From Alkalimonas cellulosilytica (GTDB lineage: Bacteria > Pseudomonadota > Gammaproteobacteria > Enterobacterales > Alteromonadaceae), in assembly GCF_036325985.1 (NCBI RefSeq), contig NZ_JAUHLI010000002.1, positions 248,001 to 312,000 on the forward strand: DNA of 64,000 nucleotides, read 5' to 3'. The notes beneath the pieces are model-generated. The model was not told the DNA's origin, did no database searches, and worked only from the letters and a program-made list of their open reading frames with translations. Below, piece after piece: positions 25,128 to 34,373 of this stretch. The position numbers were made by a program, and so were the translations under genes. Every line of letters begins with the position of its first letter. Position 1 is the first letter of the stretch.

Positions 25128-27884
25128 TTAGGGTAACTGCCTTTGCAGCCTTGATTGTCGTTCCAGCACTGCAGGATCATCACTGATAATTTTAGCCAAC
25201 ACTTCTCTGGCTTTAGCAGCCTGATTGGTTTTAGTAAGTGCCTCAGCATAATTTAACATCACTTCCACATGATTAGGACGCAGGCTAAGCGAGTGCTCGA
25301 ACTGCTTTAAGGCTTGTTGAGGCTGGTCTAGCTTTAACAACACCTTGCCGTAAGTATCAATGATATCAGGATGGTTGGGTACTAACTCCATGGCCCGTTC
25401 TGCATATTGCTTGGCAGCGGCTGCCTGGCCTTGCTCAGTGAGCAACCATGCATAGTTGTTCAAGGCGACCACATTGTTTGGCTCTTGCTCCAGTAAGGTG
25501 TGATACATTTGCATCGCCTGTTCGGCATCTGTTTTGAGCATTAAAGTCGCATAGTAAGTATCCAGGTTGTGACTGGAGCCATGCTGCTCCATATGCCGTT
25601 GTACAAAGTTCTTCGCACGCTGATCCGAGAATGAGTTTGCCAGGTTTACAGCAATAAACATCGCTGTTTCATGGCTTGGAACCTCGGCATAACTGTTTTG
25701 AAATGCCTGCAATGACTGTGATGAGTTACCACGGATTAACTCCAATCTGCCTTTTAAAAACTGCAGTTCCGGAGTATTGGCCATTTCAGCAGGCAGGTTG
25801 TTGATCACGGCCACCGCTTGATCAAGACGCTGTAGCTGGCTAAGTAAGGTAATTTGAGCAACAATCAGGCGAGGATGCGCCGGATGGCTCACCAGCAAGC
25901 GATTGATGAGTTCTAACGCGGCGTCACGCTCATTGTTCAGGGTTAATGCATTGGCGTAGGTATAGCCTGCCTGGACATTCTGAGGCTGCTGACGATGCCA
26001 GCGCTCTGCTGCCTGAACGGCAGCGGGTAGCCGACCTAATCGTTGCAATGACTCTATCAGCAATAAATGATGGACCACAGGGGTGGATTGGTTCTGCGGA
26101 TTGATGTCGCTTAGCAAATCCACCACTTGTTGAAAGTTTTGCTGATCATGAGCAACCCTGGCACGGAGTAGGCGGGCAGGGTAGATTTGTTCATTTTGCC
26201 GGAATAACTGATCAATACGCCTTGCGGCATCCGCAGTATCTTGCCGTGCTTTGCCCACTGCATAGTACTGCTCGAGGCCGGCAAGATATTGAGGATGCTG
26301 GTCGAGCATGGTTTTTAGCTGCTGGTTCGCTGCCGCAAGATCCTGCTTCTGAACATGCACCATAGCCTGTAAAAGCGATGAAAATGGGTTCAGAGGTTTG
26401 ACTTGTAAAGCTTGATTGGTCAATTGCATGGCATCGTCAAAACGTTGCTGTAAGAAATGTGCGTAGGCTTGCAGGTTATAGCCTGCGACCTGCATTTCCG
26501 GATCTTCAATCCATTGATTGGCGAGTTCCGAGGCCTTCTCAAACTCACCTTGTTGCAGGTACGTCACTGCCAGAACCAGCCGGGTTTGGTTGATGCTGGG
26601 GTCCAGGTCCAATGCACGCTCAAGGTCGCGGATACCCGCTTCGCGCTGGCTATCAATGCCCAGTCGAATGGTACCAATGGTGGTTAAGCCGGTGGCATCC
26701 ATAGGAGCTTGCCGCTCGTACTGGCTGAGTAAGTCTTCTGCCGTGCCCATGGAACCACGACGCACCAATTCAGCGGCAGTGCTTGCTACAAGCTGAAGGT
26801 TCTGCTCACTTTCCGGCATGCTGGCGAGAGTTTTTCGTGCTTCTTCGGTTTCTCCGGCCCGCAGTTGCAGTAAGATATACAAGCGTTGCGCATCAGGCAC
26901 CTGATGCAGTTGGTCGCGTATAGGCTCAAGATGCCTCAACGCCTGTGACTCCAGTCCAAGCCGTACCGATGACACAGCCGCAATCACACGGGCTCTTGAG
27001 CCGACTAAACCATGACGAATGGCTTTTTCACTGTGTTCTTTTGCACCTTCGAAGTCATCTTTTTGAAATCGCACCAGAGACTTTAAATAGTTTGCCATCG
27101 GCTGATCAGGGAACAGACGAAGCAACTGATTCAGGTGATTTTCAGACTCATCCAATTGACCGTCACGCACATAGGCCTGAGCCAGCAGCAAGCGGGCCAG
27201 ATGCATGCTGGGCGCCTGCTCAACGTAACTTTTCAGGTTCACTATGGCATCAGGGATGTTTTCTTGCGCAAGCTGAATTTTTCCTTGCAAATGCAAAGCC
27301 TCAGCATGCAACTCGCTGTCTGTTGCTATGCTACTTAAATAGCTGAGAGCCTCTGGGGTTTCTTGCGAAGCCAACTTCAGGTGCGCGTTAGCAAATGCGG
27401 CAATGTCTGCATAGCTCGATGCGGCTAGCTTCTCGAAGTGCAACAGACCTGCGGGTGTGTCCCCTAATTCAATTTCTGATAGCGCGCGGTAACTATCCAC
27501 CAACTCACGGGTTCGCTGGCTCAGGCTGTCTGAGTCACTAAAAGCAGCGATTGCAGCGGCATGATTACCCACCAGGTAGTGAGTTAACACCAGCAGCAAG
27601 GCAATGTCTTCTTCAGGCGCACCATACCGCAAAGCCCGCTCTAACTCACGCTCTGCCGAGGCAATATCCCCACTTTTTTTAAGGGCTAGCCCGAGCGCTA
27701 CACGAAAGCGATAGTCTTCAGGTTCTTGCTGTATGGCAGAGCGAAGCTCTATGATAGCCGCACTGTACTGCTGACTTGCAATGTAGTTTTGCGCGTCCTG
27801 GTAGTGTTCAGCACTGTCTTTCTTGCTACAGGCTGTTAGCAGTGCCAGCAAAGCAAGACTTGAAACCAACCGTGTTCTTTTCAT
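25128..27884 (-). CDS. prsT: PEP-CTERM system TPR-repeat lipoprotein PrsT
   Basis: Large lipoprotein of 918 residues. The signal peptide ends in lipobox LTAC (C19) and is followed by Ser-Lys-Lys-Asp. The rest is almost entirely tetratricopeptide repeats (for example AIIELRSAIQQEPEDY, QALKQFEHSLSLRPNHVEV). PrsT is a standard member of exosortase A loci and is thought to be a periplasmic scaffold for polysaccharide or PEP-CTERM export. It is the last gene of the minus-strand unit xrt-wecC-prsT, 24 bp after wecC. Size, lipobox and neighbours all agree. Confidence 0.94.
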   Translation of the reverse strand: MKRTRLVSSLALLALLTACSKKDSAEHYQDAQNYIASQQYSAAIIELRSAIQQEPEDYRFRVALGLALKKSGDIASAERELERALRYGAPEEDIALLLVLTHYLVGNHAAAIAAFSDSDSLSQRTRELVDSYRALSEIELGDTPAGLLHFEKLAASSYADIAAFANAHLKLASQETPEALSYLSSIATDSELHAEALHLQGKIQLAQENIPDAIVNLKSYVEQAPSMHLARLLLAQAYVRDGQLDESENHLNQLLRLFPDQPMANYLKSLVRFQKDDFEGAKEHSEKAIRHGLVGSRARVIAAVSSVRLGLESQALRHLEPIRDQLHQVPDAQRLYILLQLRAGETEEARKTLASMPESEQNLQLVASTAAELVRRGSMGTAEDLLSQYERQAPMDATGLTTIGTIRLGIDSQREAGIRDLERALDLDPSINQTRLVLAVTYLQQGEFEKASELANQWIEDPEMQVAGYNLQAYAHFLQQRFDDAMQLTNQALQVKPLNPFSSLLQAMVHVQKQDLAAANQQLKTMLDQHPQYLAGLEQYYAVGKARQDTADAARRIDQLFRQNEQIYPARLLRARVAHDQQNFQQVVDLLSDINPQNQSTPVVHHLLLIESLQRLGRLPAAVQAAERWHRQQPQNVQAGYTYANALTLNNERDAALELINRLLVSHPAHPRLIVAQITLLSQLQRLDQAVAVINNLPAEMANTPELQFLKGRLELIRGNSSQSLQAFQNSYAEVPSHETAMFIAVNLANSFSDQRAKNFVQRHMEQHGSSHNLDTYYATLMLKTDAEQAMQMYHTLLEQEPNNVVALNNYAWLLTEQGQAAAAKQYAERAMELVPNHPDIIDTYGKVLLKLDQPQQALKQFEHSLSLRPNHVEVMLNYAEALTKTNQAAKAREVLAKIISDDPAVLERQSRLQRQLP

Positions 27885-27908
27885 CTTTGTCTCTCCTTAG
27901 GGAGGTAA

Positions 27909-29153
27909 TCAGCCAAATAGGCCTCGGGTGTCAATCACAACTTTTGCTGCGACATCACCGGGTTTTAACGATTTAAATTGTTTGTGATCGACCAACACCA
28001 CCAGAATGTGGGCGCGCTCTAAAGCTTCCTGCAAGCTAACCAGCTGGGAGCTATAAGCTTGGTATTGTTTTGGCAATGCATGTATGTTGGGTTCTACCCA
28101 CAAAACCTCACCCACTTGCTGCTCAGTGAGCTCTTTTGCAATATCCAGTGCCGGGCTCTCACGCAAGTCATCAATGTCCGCTTTAAATGCAAGCCCCAGG
28201 CAAGCAATGACGGGTTTCTTAAATTCATCGGCCGCTTTTTTCACCCGATCCATCACATAGTGGGGTTTGGCATCATTGACTTCGCGCGCCAGCCGGATCA
28301 TCTTCGCGTGTTCGGGCGCGGAGTCGACAATGAACCATGGATCCACCGCAATGCAGTGTCCACCCACTCCAGGCCCAGGGCTTAAAATATTCACCCGCGG
28401 GTGACGGTTTGCCAGTTGAATTAAGTCCCACACGTTAATTTTTAGCTGATCACAGATCATTGACAGTTCATTGGCAAAGGCGATGTTGACATCACGGAAC
28501 GAGTTTTCTGTCAGCTTTGCCATCTCCGCAGTACGGGCGTCTGTCAGTAAGCACTCACCCCGGACAAATAACTGATAAAGCGCCATAGCTTGTTGTGCAC
28601 ATCGTGTGCTGATACCACCAATAATGCGGTCATTGCTCACCAACTCTTGTAGCACACGCCCAGGAAGCACGCGCTCCGGGCAATGCGCAATCGCAACATC
28701 CGATTGATCAGCATTTTGGTGTGGCATGGTGAGGTCAGGTCGAAGCTTCGCCAACCAATGGGAAATTTTTTCAGTGGTACCAACGGGCGATGTAGACTCA
28801 AGAATGATTAAGTTGCCTTTCTCGATATAAGGCGCAATGCTTTGCACAGCAGCTTCAATGTAACTCAAGTCAGGTTTTTTATCGTCTTTAAACGGGGTAG
28901 GGACGGCAATCATAAAAACATCTGCTGCCTCTGGCTTGGTATCCGCGCGAAGCTTTCCGGTAGAAACAGCGGCCTGAACCAGCATATCGAGATCGGGTTC
29001 AACGATATGAATTTTACCCTGATTAATGGTATCAACAGCATGTTGGGAAATATCCACTCCGTGGACCTGAACTCCCCGTGAAGCAATGACAGCAGCGGTA
29101 GGGAGACCAATATACCCCAAGCCGATAACTGCCACTTTTGATACTACCTGCAT
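27909..29153 (-). CDS. wecC: UDP-N-acetyl-D-mannosamine dehydrogenase
   Basis: NAD-dependent nucleotide-sugar dehydrogenase of 414 residues that oxidises UDP-ManNAc to UDP-ManNAcA. It has the Rossmann motif VIGLGYIGLPTA, the long WecC-like stretch HAVDTIN.G.IHIVEPDL, ESTSPVGTTEK, the active-site Cys C267 in GGHCIAVDPW, and LAFKADIDDLRESPA in the C-terminal domain. Similarity to enterobacterial WecC is stronger than to UDP-glucose or TviB-type enzymes. Its substrate would be made by the epimerase at 33199. AGGAG precedes the ATG. It lies between xrt and prsT on the same strand. Confidence 0.94.
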   Translation of the reverse strand: MQVVSKVAVIGLGYIGLPTAAVIASRGVQVHGVDISQHAVDTINQGKIHIVEPDLDMLVQAAVSTGKLRADTKPEAADVFMIAVPTPFKDDKKPDLSYIEAAVQSIAPYIEKGNLIILESTSPVGTTEKISHWLAKLRPDLTMPHQNADQSDVAIAHCPERVLPGRVLQELVSNDRIIGGISTRCAQQAMALYQLFVRGECLLTDARTAEMAKLTENSFRDVNIAFANELSMICDQLKINVWDLIQLANRHPRVNILSPGPGVGGHCIAVDPWFIVDSAPEHAKMIRLAREVNDAKPHYVMDRVKKAADEFKKPVIACLGLAFKADIDDLRESPALDIAKELTEQQVGEVLWVEPNIHALPKQYQAYSSQLVSLQEALERAHILVVLVDHKQFKSLKPGDVAAKVVIDTRGLFG

Positions 29154-29200
29154 GACACAACTCCTTTAAAATAATGCTGTTCGATACAATTTATGCAAAT

Positions 29201-30625
29201 CTATGACTTAGATGCTTGTAACAGTATATCTTGCTCAGCGCTGCAGACATCACTCTGGCAATACATAAAGAACCAGTATAACTCGGTTTGCTGGTTCAGT
29301 CTGAGTGCTTGCAGCAAACGGTACATCCGCATTTTGACACCGGAAACGGACCTGTGCTGACCGATTTGATGCCAATAGTACACAAGGCCATACTCACCTG
29401 ATGGCGATCGAACCCGGATCCAGGCAGCATCGCCCGTCGACTCAAAGCTTTGTTGGTACCAACCCTCCGGTACCATGTGATTCAGATAATAATTTGAGCG
29501 ACGAGAGTCTTCAAAGCCATAAAATATGTAGTGCTGCATCCATACCTCATGCTCACCTTCCCGATGCAGACGTTGATGAAACTCATCAACCGCAAACAGG
29601 CGAGGGCTTATGGTGGTAAAGGCACGGCTTTGTGGCTCCGCCGTCACATCAATCGCTGCTATCGGGTAGATGGGGGTGCCCGGAGTTATGATATTCACCG
29701 TCAGGGTAGAAACTATCAGCAAAGGGAGAAAAACAGCTGCAATATAAATTGGTTTGAATGGGGTTTTAGCCGCTGGCTCTGCTGCAGGTGTCAGCGCTTT
29801 ATCACGATCTAAGAAGCTGCCAAAATAAAACAGCAGTGCAATAAAAGGCACATACAAATACCAGCCAAAGGTATTGTGGTCTTCCATTAATGAGCTTTGC
29901 ATCTCGGTGTAGTCACCAATCAGGATCAGCAGCACAATGCGAATCCAGTTGGTGACCAGCGAGCCAACAATGGCCAGTGTGAAGAAAATCAGAATGCTGC
30001 GCAGGCGTTTTAAGTTTAAAAATGAAAAAATCACACTAAGGGCAAGTGATACAATAAAGTACCGCAAACCACTGCAGCCATCCGCTATTTCAAAGGTTCC
30101 TGCTGGAATATAGACAAAATTTCCTTCAACAAAAGTTGGCACATGCGTCCAGCGCATGATTTCAGTAACAGTGACCACGGATATTTTCTGCAGGACACCA
30201 TTCAGTGCCATCCAGATGGGCGTAATGAACCATAATAAGCTGGCCGGTACTATCACGCTGGCATTTGGCCGGTAAATGCTAATTAAAGCGAAGATCACCA
30301 CTAAGGGTAAGAGTAGCCGGCTTAGTATGTTCTGCTGAGCGAGCTGTAGAATCAAAAAGCACAGTAAGCTCGCTGCAAAAAGCAAAAATAACAGCGGGCG
30401 CCATTCAAGCACTAACTGTTGTTGCTTCCAGGCTCGCCAGTACAGAAAAACCATCACGAAGGGCAGTAGATAGGCATGCGAGTAAGTCCCATCATCAAAA
30501 CTGTAAGAGCGTAAATCCGCAATGATGGAGGGGTTCGCCAGGAAAAAAAGTAGAAAGATACCCGCTATAGGGAGTAAGGTGCCTAACCGGATGGGTGCAC
30601 TGGGGTTATTCTCCTTCTGAACCAC
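29201..30625 (-). CDS. xrtA: Exosortase A fused to EpsI domain
   Basis: Polytopic inner-membrane cysteine protease-like enzyme (474 aa) that recognises PEP-CTERM tails. The N-terminal exosortase part (about 1-280) has eight or so membrane helices and the catalytic triad C184 (ADGCSGLRY), R229 (NWIRI) and H250 (EDHNTFGW). After a linker, the C-terminal part (about 290-470) has one helix and an EpsI/DUF3485-like periplasmic domain. Fusion of the two is common in proteobacterial XrtA. Translation starts at GTG 30625 with AAAGGA 8 nt upstream. It heads the unit xrt-wecC-prsT. Its expected substrate is the protein at 23149. Confidence 0.92.
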   Translation of the reverse strand: MVQKENNPSAPIRLGTLLPIAGIFLLFFLANPSIIADLRSYSFDDGTYSHAYLLPFVMVFLYWRAWKQQQLVLEWRPLLFLLFAASLLCFLILQLAQQNILSRLLLPLVVIFALISIYRPNASVIVPASLLWFITPIWMALNGVLQKISVVTVTEIMRWTHVPTFVEGNFVYIPAGTFEIADGCSGLRYFIVSLALSVIFSFLNLKRLRSILIFFTLAIVGSLVTNWIRIVLLILIGDYTEMQSSLMEDHNTFGWYLYVPFIALLFYFGSFLDRDKALTPAAEPAAKTPFKPIYIAAVFLPLLIVSTLTVNIITPGTPIYPIAAIDVTAEPQSRAFTTISPRLFAVDEFHQRLHREGEHEVWMQHYIFYGFEDSRRSNYYLNHMVPEGWYQQSFESTGDAAWIRVRSPSGEYGLVYYWHQIGQHRSVSGVKMRMYRLLQALRLNQQTELYWFFMYCQSDVCSAEQDILLQASKS

Positions 30626-30764
30626 GGTATTAATCCTTTAATAACAGCGTTGGATTAGGCTAAACTATCGCCTGTCAAAGGTCAATGATAACCCTGCGAA
30701 AGCGCTCAGCAACCACAGTGTTTTGCCGTCGCAATCAGCACCCTGGTGTGTCAAAGATAAATAT

Positions 30765-32063
30765 ATGGACGTATTGAATGCCTGGAGCATCTATTTGAAG
30801 AAGTGTCTCAAACTCTTTGGTTGGTTTTTTCTGCTGGTGCTGATTGCTGTATTCATACTCTTAGTACTCGCTTTGCAAACCAAGCCTCTGGTAGTCAGTA
30901 GCTACACGGTGACACCGGGAACGGCACAGAGCGCGGAGCAGCTTGCCCTGCGTATGCACCGGGCTTACAACAACACCGAGCTCACGATTACTGCAGATGA
31001 AGCCAATGCTTTAATTGCGATAGCCAGACGCTTGTACCCAACGGTACATGGGCGTGTGAATATTGGCAATCAACAGCTGCTGGCTGCGGCCAGTGTGCCA
31101 CTGGTGCAGGATAAACTGTACCTGAATGTCTCGGTGTTGTTGTTGCCTTCCAAAAAAGGGCTGGCTGTGCATGAGGTGCGGGTAGGTCAGTTACGAGTAT
31201 CTGGGGCTCTGACGTTAAAAATGGCTGAGTGGATTGGCAACCGATACCTGCCACCCGAAGGTGCCACACAGTTATTAGCTGCAATTCAGGAAGTGTCCTT
31301 TCAGCAAGACGAATTGTGGGTACGGTATCAGCTGCCGGAGCAATTTCAGCCTGATCAGGTTGTCAGGCTTCGCGATCAGTGGCAACCGTATGGCGATCCA
31401 AAACATATTCAACATTACTATCAACTGTTGGCACAACACAAAGCAGATAGCCTGGTTTTGTCGGATTATTTGCAGGTACTCTTTACCGAAGCAGCCTATC
31501 GTTCGCAGCACCAAGGTTCGGCCGTAGCAGAAAATCAGGCGGCTCTGCTGGCACTGGGTGTTTTCTTTGGCACCTCAAAACTTGAATTATTGCTGGGTGA
31601 TGTTCGGCAAAACAGCCACTATGCTAGCTCACCGCCTCGAGTAACTTTAGCTGGCCGGCTTGATTTGCAACAACACTTTGTTTATTCCGCGGTCATAAAA
31701 ACCCTGACCAATAAAAACATTGGGTTTTTAGCCGGTGAAATGAAAGAACTGCTGGATGCAAACCCTGGTGGCAGTGGCTTTAGTTTTGTCGATTTGCTGG
31801 CAGACATGGCTGGTGTTCGTTTTGCTGAGATCGCGCTTCAATCAGAAAAATCGGCTCGCGCTTTACAACAAATCATCGTTGATAACGGATTAAATGACAT
31901 CGATTTACTCCCTGACTTTTCAACCTTACCCGAAGGCCTTTATTACGATGCATTCAGGGATAACTTTGATACAGTCGAATCTGAACAATACCAATTAATG
32001 CTAAAGCACATTAATCAGGCTTTGATTGAGCTTCCCGTTTATCGGCTTCTTAATGCAGAATAA
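30765..32063 (+). CDS. Membrane-anchored protein of unknown function
   Basis: A 432-residue protein with one strong N-terminal membrane helix (about 14-37, LFGWFFLLVLIAVFILLVLAL) and a long periplasmic or extracytoplasmic domain. No family was recognised. The domain has a repetitive alpha/beta look with conserved-looking segments such as LTLKMAEWIGNRYLPP and SGFSFVDLLADMAGVRFAE. The TTG at 30723 was rejected in favour of the ATG at 30765. It is divergent from xrt and convergent with the next gene. A role in exopolysaccharide assembly is possible from position only. Confidence 0.8.
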   Translation: MDVLNAWSIYLKKCLKLFGWFFLLVLIAVFILLVLALQTKPLVVSSYTVTPGTAQSAEQLALRMHRAYNNTELTITADEANALIAIARRLYPTVHGRVNIGNQQLLAAASVPLVQDKLYLNVSVLLLPSKKGLAVHEVRVGQLRVSGALTLKMAEWIGNRYLPPEGATQLLAAIQEVSFQQDELWVRYQLPEQFQPDQVVRLRDQWQPYGDPKHIQHYYQLLAQHKADSLVLSDYLQVLFTEAAYRSQHQGSAVAENQAALLALGVFFGTSKLELLLGDVRQNSHYASSPPRVTLAGRLDLQQHFVYSAVIKTLTNKNIGFLAGEMKELLDANPGGSGFSFVDLLADMAGVRFAEIALQSEKSARALQQIIVDNGLNDIDLLPDFSTLPEGLYYDAFRDNFDTVESEQYQLMLKHINQALIELPVYRLLNAE

Positions 32064-32079
32064 TCCCTCATCCTAGTTG

Positions 32080-33024
32080 TTATTTAATGGCGATTTCAAC
32101 AATCAAAGGTTTGTGATCGCTACCCATGGCTGGGTGAGTCTGGCTGGATATAACCGCTAAATCATCGCTTACTAACAGGTGATCAATACGGGCCCTTAGG
32201 AAACGACTGTATTTAGTGTGACCTAAGCCTATACCCGCAAGCCGAAAGCTGTTAGGCCAATGCTTCCAATGTTCTCTGTAAATACGACTTTGTTGGGTTA
32301 AATTAAAATCACCGCCGATGATCACTTTCCTGGTATCCTCCTGGACGAGCTGACTGGCGATCATGCTTTCAATGCTTTTGTCTCTATGAAATCGTATAAA
32401 GCGCTGATAATTGCTGCGCGGTGCCGCCAACAGATCAATACCATGTCTTGGAGTATTCAGGTGCAAATTAACAACTTGAAAGGTGGTTCCTGCTACAGCA
32501 AGCTCATAATGCGTTGCATAATAGCCGTAGCCGTCCAAAGGGCGTCTATCCAACTGCCTTACCGCTACAAGCTGATGCTGAGTTAGCAAACAGAGTTGGC
32601 CATGGCAGTCCAGATACAACCCATCGGGTAGGTGTTGCCGCAGCGTACCCGGTGAGCTCTCTTGCAATAGCAACGCATCTAATTGCTCTTGTTGGTACCA
32701 TCTCAGAATATCTGCCGGCTTAGCCATGCCTGAACCAGCATTGAATGTTGCAAAGCGGTACAGCGTGCGTTCGGCGGGCTGTTTCTGCCAGACGTTCAAG
32801 TGCAGATCCAAAACCAATACTACATTCAGCACAGAAATCATGAGCAAAATGAGCCAGTGCTTCGGCCTAAACCATGGCAGAAAGAGCAAGATACAAGGCA
32901 GAAACACCAGCCAGCGTGGGGAATAATCAACCAGGGTAATAATAGGCTGCATCGCTAGTGGCAATGGAAGATACAAGAAGGCCCAATAGAGGATGCTGAG
33001 TATGTAGTAGAAGCCAACAACCAT
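32080..33024 (-). CDS. Membrane-bound endonuclease/exonuclease/phosphatase-family protein
   Basis: EEP-fold hydrolase of 314 residues. Three hydrophobic segments at the N-terminus (about 5-85) anchor it, and the catalytic domain faces the periplasm. EEP motifs are present: FATFNAG, the metal ligand Glu in LLLQESSPG, GGDFNLT and the final GSDHKPL. Substrates of this family range from nucleic acids to phospholipids, so the target is open. It is convergent with the unknown gene at 30765 and divergent from wecB, inside the exosortase/EPS locus. Such membrane-bound EEP proteins have no established role in glycan synthesis. Confidence 0.87.
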   Translation of the reverse strand: MVVGFYYILSILYWAFLYLPLPLAMQPIITLVDYSPRWLVFLPCILLFLPWFRPKHWLILLMISVLNVVLVLDLHLNVWQKQPAERTLYRFATFNAGSGMAKPADILRWYQQEQLDALLLQESSPGTLRQHLPDGLYLDCHGQLCLLTQHQLVAVRQLDRRPLDGYGYYATHYELAVAGTTFQVVNLHLNTPRHGIDLLAAPRSNYQRFIRFHRDKSIESMIASQLVQEDTRKVIIGGDFNLTQQSRIYREHWKHWPNSFRLAGIGLGHTKYSRFLRARIDHLLVSDDLAVISSQTHPAMGSDHKPLIVEIAIK

Positions 33025-33198
33025 CTCTTACTGTTTCCTTTTGTCAGTTGCCAGCATGCTTTTACCTATGCAAATTATCTTTGCACGAATAAGCCTATAG
33101 GCACTCTCGGAAGACTTTGGTAAGCTATACCAAATAAGTTTGAAATCATGGATGTGACCATAGCAGGTCTGGTCTTTACCAACAAGGAAGCTGAATTG

Positions 33199-34350
33199 AT
33201 GTTGAAAACCCTTACCGTGTTCGGAACCCGCCCGGAAGCCATCAAAATGGCACCTTTGGTCAATGCACTGAATGGCGCTGCAGGCATTGAAAATAAAGTC
33301 TGTGTGACCGGGCAGCACCGGGAAATGCTGGACCAGGTGTTGGCTTTGTTTGACATAGAGCCTGATTACGATCTCAATATCATGAAACCCGGCCAGGATT
33401 TGTTTGATGTCACCATTCATATTCTGGAGCGCATTAAAGCAGTACTTCGCGAGTTCAAACCAGACCTGGTATTGGTGCATGGGGATACCAGTACCACCTT
33501 TGCCACAGCACTTGCTTGTTATTATGAAAAAGTAGCGGTTGGTCATGTCGAAGCCGGACTTCGTACGGGCAATCTTTATAGTCCCTGGCCGGAAGAAGCG
33601 AATCGCCAACTAACCGGGGTGATCACTAAACTGCATTTTGCTCCCACCGAGACGGCACAAAAAAACTTAGTGGCAGAAGGGAAAGACCCTGCCGGCATTT
33701 GGGTCACTGGCAATACCGTGATCGATGCCTTGTTATCTGTCGTGGCTAAGTTTGAACATTCCCCGCAAGACTTTACCGAGATGGCAAAACAGTTGCCTTG
33801 GGGGGGGGCGCACAAGCGGATGGTGCTGATTACCGGTCATCGCCGTGAGAGCTTTGGCTCCGGGTTTGAAAATATTTGTGCCGCGCTGAACCTGTTGGCA
33901 AATCGCTATCCGGATTGCGACTTTGTTTACCCGGTGCACTTAAACCCGAATGTACGTGAGCCAGTGTTTCGTTTACTGGGTGGGCAAAGCAATGTGCATC
34001 TGATAGAGCCACAGGATTACCTGCCATTTGTGTATCTGATGCGTCAATCCTATCTGGTGTTAACAGACTCTGGCGGTATTCAGGAAGAAGCGCCCTCCCT
34101 GGGTAAGCCAGTACTGGTGATGCGTGATACCACGGAGCGGCCGGAAGCCGTAACAGCGGGAACCGTCGTGTTGGTTGGTACCAATACAGACACTATTGTC
34201 CGTGAGGTATCGCGTTTAATGGATGATGCACACTGGTATCAACAAATGAGTGTTGCTCACAACCCGTATGGTGATGGCAAAGCCTGCCAGCGTATTGTTG
34301 AAGCAATCTTGCAGCAACATCAGGTGGGCGGTATCCACCCAGGTCAGTAA
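33199..34350 (+). CDS. wecB: UDP-N-acetylglucosamine 2-epimerase (non-hydrolysing)
   Basis: Converts UDP-GlcNAc to UDP-ManNAc, the substrate of WecC. The 383-residue protein begins MLKTLTVFGTRPEAIKMAPL and carries VTGQHREML, VHGDTSTTFA, HVEAGLRTG, ITGHRRESFG, the SGGIQEEAPSLGKPVLVMR block and RPEAV near the end, all characteristic. The frame is open to 33148, but the ATG at 33199 has AAGGAAG 8 nt upstream and matches the family start. A run of nine G (33800-33808) inside the gene encodes W-G-G-A around residue 201. It begins a + strand unit with tviB and tviC. Confidence 0.95.
   Translation: MLKTLTVFGTRPEAIKMAPLVNALNGAAGIENKVCVTGQHREMLDQVLALFDIEPDYDLNIMKPGQDLFDVTIHILERIKAVLREFKPDLVLVHGDTSTTFATALACYYEKVAVGHVEAGLRTGNLYSPWPEEANRQLTGVITKLHFAPTETAQKNLVAEGKDPAGIWVTGNTVIDALLSVVAKFEHSPQDFTEMAKQLPWGGAHKRMVLITGHRRESFGSGFENICAALNLLANRYPDCDFVYPVHLNPNVREPVFRLLGGQSNVHLIEPQDYLPFVYLMRQSYLVLTDSGGIQEEAPSLGKPVLVMRDTTERPEAVTAGTVVLVGTNTDTIVREVSRLMDDAHWYQQMSVAHNPYGDGKACQRIVEAILQQHQVGGIHPGQ
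33800..33808 (+). repeat. Poly-G tract (G9) inside wecB
   Basis: Nine consecutive G within the coding region, codons tgg-ggg-ggg-gcg. Loss or gain of one G would shift the frame about halfway through WecB. Confidence 0.9.
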
Positions 34351-34373
34351 TTTTTGCAGCATCAGGACGAACT

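Noticed and set aside
33028..33609. 193-codon frame on the - strand over wecB
   Set aside because: It is the antisense shadow of a well-conserved epimerase gene.
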